In this document: in pieces, positions 46,658-56,726 of the stretch
Layout: every line of letters begins with the position of its first letter
Numbering within the stretch: position 1 is the stretch's first letter
Assembly (NCBI RefSeq): GCF_025833875.1
Contig: NZ_JAOYOD010000001.1
Coordinates: 1 to 64,000, forward strand
From: Reichenbachiella ulvae
Lineage (GTDB): Bacteria > Bacteroidota > Bacteroidia > Cytophagales > Cyclobacteriaceae
Reading direction: 5' to 3'
Length of the DNA stretch: 64,000 nucleotides
Translations under genes and position numbers: made by a program
Notes under the pieces: generated by a model
What the model was told of the DNA's origin: nothing
Seen by the model: only the letters and a program-made list of their open reading frames with translations
Database searches by the model: none

Positions 46658-49418
46658 GTTACTCTTACTTTCTTTTATCTGTTTATTCAGTTATTCTCTT
46701 CGGGCTCAAGGTGATCGAAGTGTCAAGTCAGACTCTGTATCCCTATCAGAAATGATTCAGGTTATTGAGTCTAATAGTAATAAAATGTTCAGCTATAAAA
46801 AGGAATGGATAGAAGGCGTAAAGGTGGCCCAATCCTGGTCCATAGAAGATGATTTTGAGTCTCAGTTAGAGCAGTTATTAAGTCATACAAGGTTGACTTT
46901 TTACGCCATGGGAGACTATGTGATATTATTGAACAATAAAGAAATAATCTCCGAACCGCTAATCGTGAATTCTTTTAAAGAAGGCCGAGAAGTAGATGGA
47001 TTAAATTCGGAAGAAATTGTATTTGCTCAAGAAAAAAGAAATAAGGATCTGGGAGTAGAGGAGACTCTGATTGAAATTGGAAACCGTAAACTCTATGTGA
47101 ATGGTGAAAGAAGCACCATAGCCGGATATGTGCTGGAGTCTGAAAGTGGAGATCCTGTTCCAGATGCCTATGTGTACATCGAAAGCCCATTTACGGGCAC
47201 TACGACAGACGAAGAAGGATTTTATTCTTTGAACGTCCCCAATGGTCGTCGAAACATATTGATTCAATCTGTGAATATGAAGAATACTTACAGGAAGCTA
47301 ATGGTATACTCTGACGGGCGATTGGATGTTAATTTGCAAGTGGATGTAATTGCTTTGAACTCGGTAGTGGTGAGCGCAGAGAGAGAAGCCAATACCAAGA
47401 GTCCCCAGATGGGCATGACCAAGATTAAACCAGAAAACATGAAGATTGTACCTGCTTTGTTGGGAGAAAAGGATATGGTTAAGGTCGCTACCACTACGGC
47501 TGGTGTACAGTATCTAGGAGAAGGCTCAGCAGGCATTAACATACGAGGAGGAAAAGCAGATCAAAACTTGTTCCTTTTGGATGGTGCTCCCGTCTATAAT
47601 ACCAATCACTTTTTTGGATTCTTCTCAGTTTTTAATTCAGAAGCACTATCAGGAATGGAATTGTACAAGAGTGCAATACCTGCCGAATATGGTGGGAGAT
47701 TGTCTTCTGTTTTTGACATTTCTTCCAAAAAACCAAGTCAGGAGAAGTTCAAAGGGGCTGGAGGCATAGGCCCGGTGACTTCAAAATTTATGCTCGAAGG
47801 TCCTACATTCAAGAATGGCCCTACTTTCATGGTAGGGGGAAGGGCTACATATTCTGATTATGTACTCAATAAGATCAAAGACTCACCACTGAAGAATAAC
47901 GACGTGTCATTTTATGATGTAATTGCCAAGATAGATCATGATATCAATGATAATAATTCAGTGTCTGTCACGGGATATTTCAGTCACGATAGTTTTCAGT
48001 TGTCATCGGACACCTTATTGTCATACACGGATTTTTCCTATCAAAATAAACTGTTGACGGCCAATTGGAGACATGTTTTTAACGATCGGTTACAGGCAGA
48101 TTTTCAAGTGGGATATAGCCAGTACGATTACAATATAGGCTATGACTTGCTTCCAACTCAAGCCTTTAGGATTGATTATGGGGTAAAACAATCGCAACTG
48201 TCAGCTAAGTTTGACTATTTCGTAAGTGAAAAATTGAATTATAAATTCGGTTTGCAGGCCAAGCACACAAGTGTAACTCCGGGAGTGAAAACACCAACTG
48301 GTTCAGAATCATTGATATTGAGAGATGAGGTGGGGGATGAGCAAGGTTTGGAACTAGCTCCTTATGTATCTGCATTGTACAGCCCCTCCGACAAAATTTC
48401 TGTAGAAGGAGGGGTAAGGCTTTCAGTCTTTAATGTGCTGGGACCTGGTGAAGTAAATCAATATGCGGAAGGTTTGCCTATTGATCCAAATTCCAGAATC
48501 GGAAGCAATGAATATGGGAACAATGAAATAATTGAGACGTATTGGGGACCAGAGTTTCGTCTTTCCTCTCGATACTCTCTAAACCAAACTAGCTCGGTCA
48601 AAGCCAGCTACAATCGTACTCGGCAAAACATACACTTGCTGTTGAACTCTGCCTCTATAGCTCCGACTGACATGTGGAGGTTGTCCAATGCTCACATCAA
48701 ACCACAGATAGCAGATCAATTTTCTGTTGGGTACTATAAGAATTTTTATGGGAAGCATATGGTTGAAGCCTCTGCTGAAGTATACTATAAACAGATTCAG
48801 AATCTTCTAGATTTCAAAGTTGGTGCAGACCTTCAGTTCAATAAGGCAATCGAAACAGATTTGCTACAGGGGCCGGGTAAGTCCTATGGAGTAGAATTGT
48901 CATTGAGGAAGTCTTCAGGATGGTTGACAGGTTGGGTTAATTATACTTATTCCAGGTCTTTGATTCAATTAGATGGAGATTTCCCAGACGAAATCATCAA
49001 TGGAGGGAATTATTTCCCGACCGGTTATGACAAGCCTCATTATATCAATTCGGTAACCAACTATAAGTTCACTCGTCGTTTTACGATGACGCTCAATGTT
49101 GTTTATGCAACAGGTATTCCTACTACTTATCCTACTGGTAAATACAATTACCAAGGGTCAGAAAACTTGTTGTATTCTGAAAGAAATGCTTATAGAATAC
49201 CTGATTATTTCAGAGTGGATTTGGGTATTAACATTGAAGGGAATCACAAGATCAAGAAGTTGGCGCATTCATTCTGGTCATTCTCAGTTTACAATTTGCT
49301 AGGCAGAGACAATGTCTACTCAACCTTTTTCAGAGTTGAGGAGGGAGAGGTCAAAGGATATAAGATGTCTGTGTTTCCAACTCCTATCCCTACCATCACT
49401 TATAATTTTACATTCTAA
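46650..49418 (+). CDS. TonB-dependent outer-membrane receptor with STN and carboxypeptidase-regulatory domains
   Basis: A 922-residue protein. It has a signal peptide (ends SLRAQ), an STN-like domain (about 30-100), a CarboxypepD_reg-like Ig fold (about 152-235, IAGYVLESESGDPVPDAYVYI), a plug (about 250-370, with LGEKDMVKVATTTAGVQ and GSAGINIRGGKADQNLFLLDGAPVYN), and a beta-barrel ending in Phe (TITYNFTF). The STN domain usually links such receptors to an anti-sigma factor, yet none is adjacent. The partner genes are DUF4249 and MG2-type rather than SusD, so the cargo may not be a glycan. The substrate is unknown. Confidence 0.88.
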   Translation: MNKLLLLSFICLFSYSLRAQGDRSVKSDSVSLSEMIQVIESNSNKMFSYKKEWIEGVKVAQSWSIEDDFESQLEQLLSHTRLTFYAMGDYVILLNNKEIISEPLIVNSFKEGREVDGLNSEEIVFAQEKRNKDLGVEETLIEIGNRKLYVNGERSTIAGYVLESESGDPVPDAYVYIESPFTGTTTDEEGFYSLNVPNGRRNILIQSVNMKNTYRKLMVYSDGRLDVNLQVDVIALNSVVVSAEREANTKSPQMGMTKIKPENMKIVPALLGEKDMVKVATTTAGVQYLGEGSAGINIRGGKADQNLFLLDGAPVYNTNHFFGFFSVFNSEALSGMELYKSAIPAEYGGRLSSVFDISSKKPSQEKFKGAGGIGPVTSKFMLEGPTFKNGPTFMVGGRATYSDYVLNKIKDSPLKNNDVSFYDVIAKIDHDINDNNSVSVTGYFSHDSFQLSSDTLLSYTDFSYQNKLLTANWRHVFNDRLQADFQVGYSQYDYNIGYDLLPTQAFRIDYGVKQSQLSAKFDYFVSEKLNYKFGLQAKHTSVTPGVKTPTGSESLILRDEVGDEQGLELAPYVSALYSPSDKISVEGGVRLSVFNVLGPGEVNQYAEGLPIDPNSRIGSNEYGNNEIIETYWGPEFRLSSRYSLNQTSSVKASYNRTRQNIHLLLNSASIAPTDMWRLSNAHIKPQIADQFSVGYYKNFYGKHMVEASAEVYYKQIQNLLDFKVGADLQFNKAIETDLLQGPGKSYGVELSLRKSSGWLTGWVNYTYSRSLIQLDGDFPDEIINGGNYFPTGYDKPHYINSVTNYKFTRRFTMTLNVVYATGIPTTYPTGKYNYQGSENLLYSERNAYRIPDYFRVDLGINIEGNHKIKKLAHSFWSFSVYNLLGRDNVYSTFFRVEEGEVKGYKMSVFPTPIPTITYNFTF

Positions 49419-49421
49419 TAC

Positions 49422-50594
49422 ATGAAAAGGATACTACATATTTCAATATTGATTGCAGGTATATATGCTTGTGTAGAGCCTTATGATTTCGAAGTAAAGG
49501 ATACCGAAGAAGTGATGGTGGTGGATGTGTCACTAACAAATGAGGTAAAAACTCAAGAGGTGAGATTGTTTCAGTCTTATCCATTAGATGGTACAGAAGG
49601 AACTCCTTTGACGGGTGCTGTGATTTCTGTTCAAGAAGTTGAAGGTCAGGAATACCCCTTTATTGAAACTTCAGATCCCGGTGTATATCAATCTGTCGAG
49701 CAATTTGGCGGTAGCCCTGGATTGAGTTATGTACTTAAAATTACCACGATAGATGGTCAGGAGTTCGAATCATTGCCAGAAAAAATGCCAGAACCAGTGG
49801 CTATAGATAGTATATACGGCAGATATATAGAGAGACCTTCTTCTGATGACGATCGGAACCTGAAAGGAGTGCAGTTCATGGTGGATAACCACAATGATAA
49901 TGAGGCTTTTTCTAGTTATAGGTTTGAGTATAAAGAAGATTTTTCAATTAATGTGACATACCCTTCAATGTATGAATATTTGGAAGCGGAAGATTCTCTG
50001 ATTTATAGGAGACCAAGCATTGCAACTTGTTACAATTCTAGGGAGTCGACGGATTTTTTAACCGAAACGACTAGTGGTCAATCAAAAAATCGTTTATCTG
50101 AATTTCCAATTGTATATGTGGAGGATAATGAACCACAGTTGCGATTTAATTATTCGCTGACGGTTAGGCAGCTCAGTATATCACCAGGAGCATACCAATA
50201 CTATAAAAGTTTAAAAGAGAATAATGAGTCCTCAGGAAGCTTTTTTGATAAACAAAAAGGGACTGTTTTAGGGAATATAAGTAACGTGTCGGATCAGGCA
50301 TTTCCTGTTTTAGGGTATTTCGAGGTGGCAGCTGTTTCTACAGGTTTCAGGTATTTTCCAGCAGGCTCTTTTAGAAGTCAGGGTTTTGTTCCATCAAGAT
50401 ATAGTTTTTGTGATTATAATGAGTATGCTGATACTGTTGCTGTAGATTCCCTAATTTTTTATGATGGATTGGGCTATTCTAAAAATGTATTCACTTACAC
50501 TGATCCTTCTTTGACTAGTGTAGCAGTGGTCCCTTCCTCATGTAGCGATTGTAGAAACTATGGTGTATTAGAAAAACCTGACTTTTGGGAGTAA
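49422..50594 (+). CDS. DUF4249 family lipoprotein
   Basis: A 390-residue protein with a lipoprotein-type signal (MKRILHISILIAGIYAC, lipidated Cys near 17). It continues with the DUF4249 pattern: a VVDVSLTNE strand, GAVISVQEVEG, GLSYVLKITTIDGQEFES, YYKSLKENNESSGSFFD and GNISNVSDQAFPVLGYF, and a Cys pair in SSCSDCRN near the end. DUF4249 proteins usually follow TonB receptors in Bacteroidota and are thought to be surface or periplasmic partners, but their function is unknown. It begins 3 bases after the receptor stop and its TAA shares a base with the next ATG. Confidence 0.88.
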   Translation: MKRILHISILIAGIYACVEPYDFEVKDTEEVMVVDVSLTNEVKTQEVRLFQSYPLDGTEGTPLTGAVISVQEVEGQEYPFIETSDPGVYQSVEQFGGSPGLSYVLKITTIDGQEFESLPEKMPEPVAIDSIYGRYIERPSSDDDRNLKGVQFMVDNHNDNEAFSSYRFEYKEDFSINVTYPSMYEYLEAEDSLIYRRPSIATCYNSRESTDFLTETTSGQSKNRLSEFPIVYVEDNEPQLRFNYSLTVRQLSISPGAYQYYKSLKENNESSGSFFDKQKGTVLGNISNVSDQAFPVLGYFEVAAVSTGFRYFPAGSFRSQGFVPSRYSFCDYNEYADTVAVDSLIFYDGLGYSKNVFTYTDPSLTSVAVVPSSCSDCRNYGVLEKPDFWE

Positions 50595-52804
50595 TGAAAA
50601 AAATTGCATTCGTAATATTCGGCTTTTTACTGGGAACTGGAGTCACTGTAGCTCAGCAAAATATCAAGGAAGAAATCTACCTTCATTTGTCCTCAACTGA
50701 TTTGATAGTGGGCGAAAACTTAAATTTTTCTTCATTCACCTATAGCCAACTAACAGGTAGAGTGTCAGGGTTGAGTTCCCTGATATACATAGAATTGGTA
50801 GATGCCAAAGGTAACTCTGTGTTTCAGGGGAAATTTCCTCAAAAAGAAGGAAGATCATCAGGAGATATTTTTCTAAATACTGATTTGGAAACAGGAAATT
50901 ATAGAGTGGTGGCCTATACTCGATGGATGAAAAATTTTGATCAACGATACGAAAAGGTTATCTCAATTGTTAATCCATATAAAACTTATGCTAATGCTGA
51001 AAACGAAGAGGAGTCAGAATATGATTTGAAGTATTATTTCGAGGGTGGGAGCTTTGCTGCTGGATTGGAAAATCAGCTTGTTCTTACATTATTAGATCAA
51101 TGGGGGAAACCTGCCAAGCTGAAAGCAAGATTGCTTAAAAAGGGAGGTGAAAAGATAGCTGACCTTATATTTAATGATAAAGGAATAGCTACTGTCTCAT
51201 TTATGACTGATCAGCAATCGAATTATCAAGTAGCTCTTGAGTTGCCATCTAGTTTTAAATTTATTGATTTACCTGCACCTTGTAAGAATTGTACCAAGTT
51301 GAGCCTTGTTGATCGTGGAGAAAACCTCCTACTAAAGGTTGAATCCAATAATGTTAATTCAGATAAAATCGGAGTTTTGGAGATATGGAGTCCGGCGGAA
51401 ATGGTACAGAGATTTAATTCAACCATGCAGTCTCAACATATTTTGACAAAGAAAGAATTACCAGAAGGTAAGCTGATCGCGCGGCTATATATTGATAACA
51501 TGATCAGCAATGAAAGAGTTTTTTGGAATGGCAGATTGAATAATCTAAAGCAGATCAAACCGTTGGTTTATGGTGTGGATAGCTATGTCCAAAAGAAAGT
51601 GGATGTTCCGTCAGAAGGTGTCTATTCGGTTTCTGTAAAAAAGATATATGGATATGAAAGTATCAATCAGTTAGAGGTGATTGCATTGTTTCCTAATTCA
51701 ATGAATCAAGAGAGAGCGATTTATAAAGAGGAGCTTAACGATCAATTGCTTGATCAAATGATGATAATGAGTAACTGGGAGTTTGATTCTGAATTGGTTG
51801 ATTCTGTGAAATTCATGCCAGAGTACAAATCTGGTATTGTTCAAGGCAAAGTCACCTCGAACAAGGGTGACTTTGAAGACGTAAATGTGGCTTTATCTTT
51901 CCAGGGATCTCAAATGGAACTGGATGCCTATAAAGTTGACAAGAAGGGTCAATTTATTCTTAAATATGATCCTCTATTTGCCAATGAAAAAGGAGTTGTA
52001 AAAGTTCTGAATGATGAAGATCAGGAGTATCAAGTTGAGATTTTTGATGAATACTATAAGAATTATAAACCAATGACAGGGCCTTCATTGTCAATTGACT
52101 CTGTTCGATTGGCAAAGATTACTCAGCGGGCAATTGCCAATCAAATTCAGAACGCATATTTTGAGGTTGAAGAATATCAGGATTCAACAAGAGCCATATC
52201 TACTTTTGGTAGTATGAAATCTTATGTTTTAGATGATTATACTAGATTCAAAACCATGCGAGATACTTTTATCGAATTGGTTTATGAAGTAGGGGTGAGT
52301 AAGAATGAAAGTAAGTTTAATCTCAATATGAGGACTGTTGATCTAAGTTATAATGATAAGGCAGATGTTGAGACGATGGTCCTTTTAGATGGTGCTTTTT
52401 CAACCTCGGAAGATGTTCTTAAGCTTTCACCCTATTTGGTGGAAAGAATAGATGTGTTGGATCGTAGGTACTTTATGGGGGACGTGATGTTTGATGGAAT
52501 TATCTCCATTCATACTTTTGAGGGAGATGGCGGTGATACTGAACCTTTTGGACATCAAGTGGATCTTTCGGAGCTTCAGCGTACTTCAGAAGTTACTTCG
52601 ACAGAACTAGAAGAAAGAGCACCTAAATTCAATGATCTGCTTTACTGGAATCCTTCGATCAATACAGAATCGGATGAGCTGAACATTGAGTTTAAAACCT
52701 CCATGGTAGAGGGGGAATATGAAATCCGAATAGAAGGGATTACAAGTACAGGCAATCCCTATTCACATCGATCTACCTTTATTGTTGAAAAGCAACTCCC
52801 TTGA
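50594..52804 (+). CDS. Exported MG2/alpha-2-macroglobulin-like multi-domain protein
   Basis: A 736-residue protein with a signal peptide (MKKIAFVIFGFLLGTGVTVAQ). The first domain (about 22-130) resembles an MG2 domain, with EEIYLHLSSTDLIVGENLNF and LETGNYRVVAYTRWMKNF. Further beta-domains follow; one near 410-470 (SGIVQGKVTSNKGDFEDVNV) resembles a carboxypeptidase-regulatory fold, and the end (about 640-735) again resembles an Ig domain. There is no thioester motif. Such proteins often follow TonB receptor/DUF4249 pairs. The start is the ATG at 50594, overlapping the previous stop as TAATG; an upstream TTG is less likely. The gene ends one base from the convergent kinase gene. Confidence 0.8.
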   Translation: MKKIAFVIFGFLLGTGVTVAQQNIKEEIYLHLSSTDLIVGENLNFSSFTYSQLTGRVSGLSSLIYIELVDAKGNSVFQGKFPQKEGRSSGDIFLNTDLETGNYRVVAYTRWMKNFDQRYEKVISIVNPYKTYANAENEEESEYDLKYYFEGGSFAAGLENQLVLTLLDQWGKPAKLKARLLKKGGEKIADLIFNDKGIATVSFMTDQQSNYQVALELPSSFKFIDLPAPCKNCTKLSLVDRGENLLLKVESNNVNSDKIGVLEIWSPAEMVQRFNSTMQSQHILTKKELPEGKLIARLYIDNMISNERVFWNGRLNNLKQIKPLVYGVDSYVQKKVDVPSEGVYSVSVKKIYGYESINQLEVIALFPNSMNQERAIYKEELNDQLLDQMMIMSNWEFDSELVDSVKFMPEYKSGIVQGKVTSNKGDFEDVNVALSFQGSQMELDAYKVDKKGQFILKYDPLFANEKGVVKVLNDEDQEYQVEIFDEYYKNYKPMTGPSLSIDSVRLAKITQRAIANQIQNAYFEVEEYQDSTRAISTFGSMKSYVLDDYTRFKTMRDTFIELVYEVGVSKNESKFNLNMRTVDLSYNDKADVETMVLLDGAFSTSEDVLKLSPYLVERIDVLDRRYFMGDVMFDGIISIHTFEGDGGDTEPFGHQVDLSELQRTSEVTSTELEERAPKFNDLLYWNPSINTESDELNIEFKTSMVEGEYEIRIEGITSTGNPYSHRSTFIVEKQLP

Positions 52805-52805
52805 T

Positions 52806-55115
52806 TTACAAAGGAGTACTAGTAGGTTGGTCTACAGGTAAAGTGATGATAAAGGCTGTTCCGACACCTAGTTTGGTTTTGAGTTGGAGTTTGCCATTGT
52901 GCTTCTTGATGATGTCCGCAGTAATAGAAAGCCCTAGGCCTGTACCTTCACTTTGAGTTTTAGTCGTAAATAGTGGACTAAACATCTTGGCTTTTACATC
53001 ATCTGGGATTCCTGTTCCATCATCTTGAATGATGACTCTTACATACTTATTATCCAAATTGTTGATGGTAATAGTGATGGTGCCATGTTTCTCAAGTGCA
53101 TCTACTCCATTACCGATGATGTTGATAAAGACCTGATTGATTTCTCCTTGAAAACAATCGATCTGAGGAACGTTTTCGTCAAACTTTTTGACAATTTCTG
53201 CCTTGTGTTTGTACTTGGGTTTTAAAATCAATAGAGCTGCATTCATGACCTGAACTACATCAGCTTTCTGAAATTCGACCTCATCCTTTCTGGAATAAAC
53301 TCTCAGCCCTTCAACAATCTCCTGAATTCTCGTAGTACCAAATTTGGTATCCTGAATCAATTCGCTGATGTCACTTTTTAGCTCTTCGATCTGATCATTC
53401 GAGCCACTAGTGTTTTGGATGTGATTGAAAACTTCTTCTGCATTCTCTTCAATCAACAGCACTCCATTAGAGATGAAGTTGATTGGATTTTTGAGCTCGT
53501 GGGCAATACCGGCAGTAAGCATACCAAGAGCTGACATTTTCTCTGCCTGGATCAAACTATCGTGCGTTTCTTTTAAGTCTTTATGGGCCTTCTCAAGCTC
53601 CATTCTAATGCGTTTCTCTTTCTGCAAGCTCTGCTTCAGCTCAGTCTGTGCGAGTTGTAGATCGCTGTTAAATTTCTTGATGCTAACGTTACTAGCAGTA
53701 AGTTTTTCATTACTTTCCTGAATGGTCTTTTGTTGTTGTGCCAAAAGCTTGTTGAGCCTTCTTACTCTTACGTACTCTATCCCTAGGATGATAATCAAAA
53801 CAACGACTGCTATTAAAATGGTTATGTAGTAGAGCCTTTGCTGATTCTGTAATTCTACTTCCTGCTCCAGAATCAGCTTTTCTTCTTCAGCAATCTTTCT
53901 TTTATTTTCTTCATCTTCCTTGGCAAGGCGGTTCACTTCTGATTCCAATTTATATCTGGCCAGTTCTGCTTGTCTTTCACGGTTTTCATATTCGTGATGA
54001 GCTACAAGTAGGTCCTGATGCGTGTATTCAGTAGCCAAAGCGGAATGATCTAGCTCTTTGTCTCCCAAAAGGTAGTCATGTGCCAAATCTGATAATTGCT
54101 TTTTTTCCTGCTTATGTACATTGTCTAATATGCTCGCTTCTTTCTCTAAAATGGCAGCTTCCTCTCGTTTGATGATGTCAAGTGCATTCTTTTCCAGTTT
54201 TTGGGCATATAGCTGAGCCTTATTCACTTCAGATTCAGAAAGCTTCTTGGGTAGATCAAAGCTTATTTGTTGTGATTCATAGGCCTGACGATTTTTAGGG
54301 TAGCTTTTGATAGCTATATCCAGATACTCCTGATATCTGTCTGCCTGTTTCATCTGATCGTAAAATTGGGACAAATGATAGGCTAGCAAACTGGATTTCT
54401 CGCTGTTGCCTTCCTTCTTGATCAGATCATAATACTGTTTGGCATATTTCGCTCCTTTTTGAGGGTCGTTTTTAGCATCATAGATTTCAATCAGGGCATC
54501 ATAAGCCTCAAATTCGAAATACTCGATGCTGTCTTTTAAGGCAAGGGCCAAAAGGTTTTGAAACTCTTGTTCTGCCTGATCAAGTAGGTGAGCTCTAATC
54601 GAATTGTATCCAGAGGCCAGTGAGATTTCGATCATTCCCAGTTCGTAATCTATTCTTTCAAATTGCTCATAGGCCTTGTTATAATACTCTGTCGCTTTAT
54701 CAAATGCACTAAGACTTGAAAATGTATTGGCTAGAGAGAAATAAGCATTAGCGGATATGGAATAGTTCTGCCTGTGTTCGGCAGTCATCGCCATATTCAT
54801 GAATAAGTTGACTGTTTCCGGGTATTTTTCCTGGGATAGGTAAATTTCCCCCTTTAGGTTACGCGCTTCCCACGCCAATTGCACATTTTCTATTTTGTCA
54901 GCTCGTGATTCGGCTTGTTTGGCCAGGCTCATAGCATAGCTGTCGTTTCCAGCAGCAAAGTTCTTCCTTCCTTTTTCAAGTAGCTGGTTAATTCGTAATT
55001 CTTCTGCCTGATTGATGTCTTGCGCCATAGCAGAAGAGCAAATAACTAAAAGAATGAATAAGGATATGCTAAAGTAGTTTTTCACGAGTCCTTTTATAGT
55101 TTTATTTAGTTTCAA
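52806..55115 (-). CDS. TPR-containing membrane histidine kinase
   Basis: A 769-residue protein. It has a signal peptide (ends SSAMAQ), a periplasmic region with TPR-like helices (about 30-290), a charged coiled coil (about 310-415), a membrane helix (about 424-442), a second coiled coil, a HisKA domain with the phospho-acceptor His near 539 (MLTAGIAHELKNPINF), and HATPase_c with the N box NIIGNGVDAL, G1 DDGTGIPDDV and G2 GTGLGLSI. It should sense an extracytoplasmic signal through the TPRs. No response regulator is next to it; orphan receivers at 44432 and 63876 are possible partners (inference). Confidence 0.9.
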   Translation of the reverse strand: MKLNKTIKGLVKNYFSISLFILLVICSSAMAQDINQAEELRINQLLEKGRKNFAAGNDSYAMSLAKQAESRADKIENVQLAWEARNLKGEIYLSQEKYPETVNLFMNMAMTAEHRQNYSISANAYFSLANTFSSLSAFDKATEYYNKAYEQFERIDYELGMIEISLASGYNSIRAHLLDQAEQEFQNLLALALKDSIEYFEFEAYDALIEIYDAKNDPQKGAKYAKQYYDLIKKEGNSEKSSLLAYHLSQFYDQMKQADRYQEYLDIAIKSYPKNRQAYESQQISFDLPKKLSESEVNKAQLYAQKLEKNALDIIKREEAAILEKEASILDNVHKQEKKQLSDLAHDYLLGDKELDHSALATEYTHQDLLVAHHEYENRERQAELARYKLESEVNRLAKEDEENKRKIAEEEKLILEQEVELQNQQRLYYITILIAVVVLIIILGIEYVRVRRLNKLLAQQQKTIQESNEKLTASNVSIKKFNSDLQLAQTELKQSLQKEKRIRMELEKAHKDLKETHDSLIQAEKMSALGMLTAGIAHELKNPINFISNGVLLIEENAEEVFNHIQNTSGSNDQIEELKSDISELIQDTKFGTTRIQEIVEGLRVYSRKDEVEFQKADVVQVMNAALLILKPKYKHKAEIVKKFDENVPQIDCFQGEINQVFINIIGNGVDALEKHGTITITINNLDNKYVRVIIQDDGTGIPDDVKAKMFSPLFTTKTQSEGTGLGLSITADIIKKHNGKLQLKTKLGVGTAFIITLPVDQPTSTPL

Positions 55116-55212
55116 ATGATCTATTCTAGTCGGTTTTCTTTCCTAAGATAGTCCTCTTCATGGAAAATACTAGAATTAGAAGCAATCAATTACAGGTGGG
55201 TATAAAATCAAA

Positions 55213-55249
55213 GCGGTGGCAAATCTATTAATAATAGATATGCCACCGC
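55213..55249 (-). terminator. Strong terminator after the efflux operon
   Basis: Near-perfect hairpin in which GCGGTGGCA (55213-55221) pairs with TGCCACCGC (55241-55249) and the inner AT arms also pair, with one A-A mismatch. On the minus strand it is followed by a T-rich run. It lies 22 bases past the TolC-like stop codon and upstream of the kinase gene. Confidence 0.8.
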
Positions 55250-55271
55250 ATAGTATTAAGGTTATTTTGTA

Positions 55272-56720
55272 TTATTCTGTGATCGGGATACCAAAAAAGA
55301 ATTCTAATACTTTGATCTTGAAAATATAGTCAAATTTGGTTCTCACCAATTCTGACTGTGCAGCCTCTAATTGCTGCTGTGTCTGAGTGAATTCGAAGGA
55401 ATTGATAACCCCAACGTCGAATCGCTCCTGAGCATAATCATAGGCCTGCTGACGGGCGATCAGGGTCTTCTCGGCTGCCACGTATGCTTTGGAAGCAGCG
55501 AGTGCATCATTGTACGATTGGTACACAGTGCTTTCCAAGTCTATCTTTGTGTTTTCTAATTGCAAACGTGCCTTTTCTAATGTTATTCTGCTCGTCTGCA
55601 TATTTACGTGATTGCGAAAGCCATTGAAAATGGGGATTTGAAGCTGAAGGCCAAATACATGTCCGCCGTTTCTATCAAATTGATCATAAATAGGATCAGG
55701 AGAAACGGTAGTACTAGTGATAGTAGGTACTCTTACGGGTTCTTGTGTGCTAGTCACATACCCTAAAATGGGATCGCTTGTGGGATCCGCTGGATTTACA
55801 ATTGGAGTGCCAGCTCTATCCTGATAGGAGGCTCGAGTATTGTAAGAATAGAATGCTGAAAGAGTAGGAGATATTCCTCCTACAGCTAGATCATAGTTGA
55901 CCTCAGCTATTTCGACATTGGTCTCACTCACTTTGACCTCATTTCTAATCTCTAGCGCTTTCTGATAAATATCAGATGGGCGTGTGTCCAAAATGACCGA
56001 AGCAGGGATGTCATAATCCTCCGTAGAGATGTCGAAATTTTCATAATCGTTGATCAACAGTAGTTGTGCCAGATTGATCAGCGACAGTCTTACGTTGTTT
56101 TCAGCCACTACGATCTGTTGTTCTTGACTAGCAGAGTTGGCTTCTAGTTCATAGATTTCCCCTTCTGGTAACTGGCCATTTGCAATCAAAGTTTGGGTTC
56201 GCTCTAATTCTTGTTGAGTCAAGTCATATTGCGATTGCCGAACTTTTAATGTTTCCTTATTGAACAGAATTTGCAGAAAAGAATTGGCCACCATCAGTGC
56301 AATGTCATCCTTCATGCCATCTATTTGATACTGGTTGGCCAGTATCTGCAAGTTGGCGCGGTGCATCGTGTTGAGATTTGTCAAACCCTGAAAAAGGTTA
56401 ACTCCTGCATTTAAACCGACTGAAGTGTTTTGGGTAGTTTGAACCTTTAGTGTTCCATCGGTTACATCTTGTGTCAAACCATTGTTCCAGTTGTGGGTTG
56501 CACTGGCATTGACTGAGGGTAAGAAGTTACCCATAGCACTCTTTTTATTGTATTCCGCAGTTTGTACGTCCAATTGACTTTGCTGTATCGAAATGTTCTT
56601 TTCCAATGCATAGGTTACACATTCCTCCAGAGTCCATTTTTTTACTTGTGCAGAAGCACTCAGACTAAATAGTAGCGCGAGCGTTGCTAGGCTTATATTC
56701 AATTTCATTCTTAGCTTCAT
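55272..56720 (-). CDS. TolC-family outer-membrane efflux protein
   Basis: A 482-residue protein with a signal peptide (ends SLSASAQ) and the two-fold TolC helix/strand repeat: WTLEECVTYALEKNISIQQSQLDVQ in the first half and KALEIRNEVKVSETNVEIAEVNYDLA in the second. The usual LQLQIPIFNGFRNHVNMQTSR and ERFDVGVINSFEFTQTQQQLEAAQ blocks follow. It forms the outer-membrane duct for the adaptor and permeases encoded just upstream; it is the last gene of the operon, 6 bases after the adaptor stop. Confidence 0.92.
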   Translation of the reverse strand: MKLRMKLNISLATLALLFSLSASAQVKKWTLEECVTYALEKNISIQQSQLDVQTAEYNKKSAMGNFLPSVNASATHNWNNGLTQDVTDGTLKVQTTQNTSVGLNAGVNLFQGLTNLNTMHRANLQILANQYQIDGMKDDIALMVANSFLQILFNKETLKVRQSQYDLTQQELERTQTLIANGQLPEGEIYELEANSASQEQQIVVAENNVRLSLINLAQLLLINDYENFDISTEDYDIPASVILDTRPSDIYQKALEIRNEVKVSETNVEIAEVNYDLAVGGISPTLSAFYSYNTRASYQDRAGTPIVNPADPTSDPILGYVTSTQEPVRVPTITSTTVSPDPIYDQFDRNGGHVFGLQLQIPIFNGFRNHVNMQTSRITLEKARLQLENTKIDLESTVYQSYNDALAASKAYVAAEKTLIARQQAYDYAQERFDVGVINSFEFTQTQQQLEAAQSELVRTKFDYIFKIKVLEFFFGIPITE

Positions 56721-56726
56721 TTTTGA

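Noticed and set aside
55220..55227. TAGATTTG on the minus strand as promoter of the TPR histidine kinase
   Set aside because: It lies inside the arm of the terminator hairpin and has no TTTG at the right distance upstream, so the match is probably incidental.
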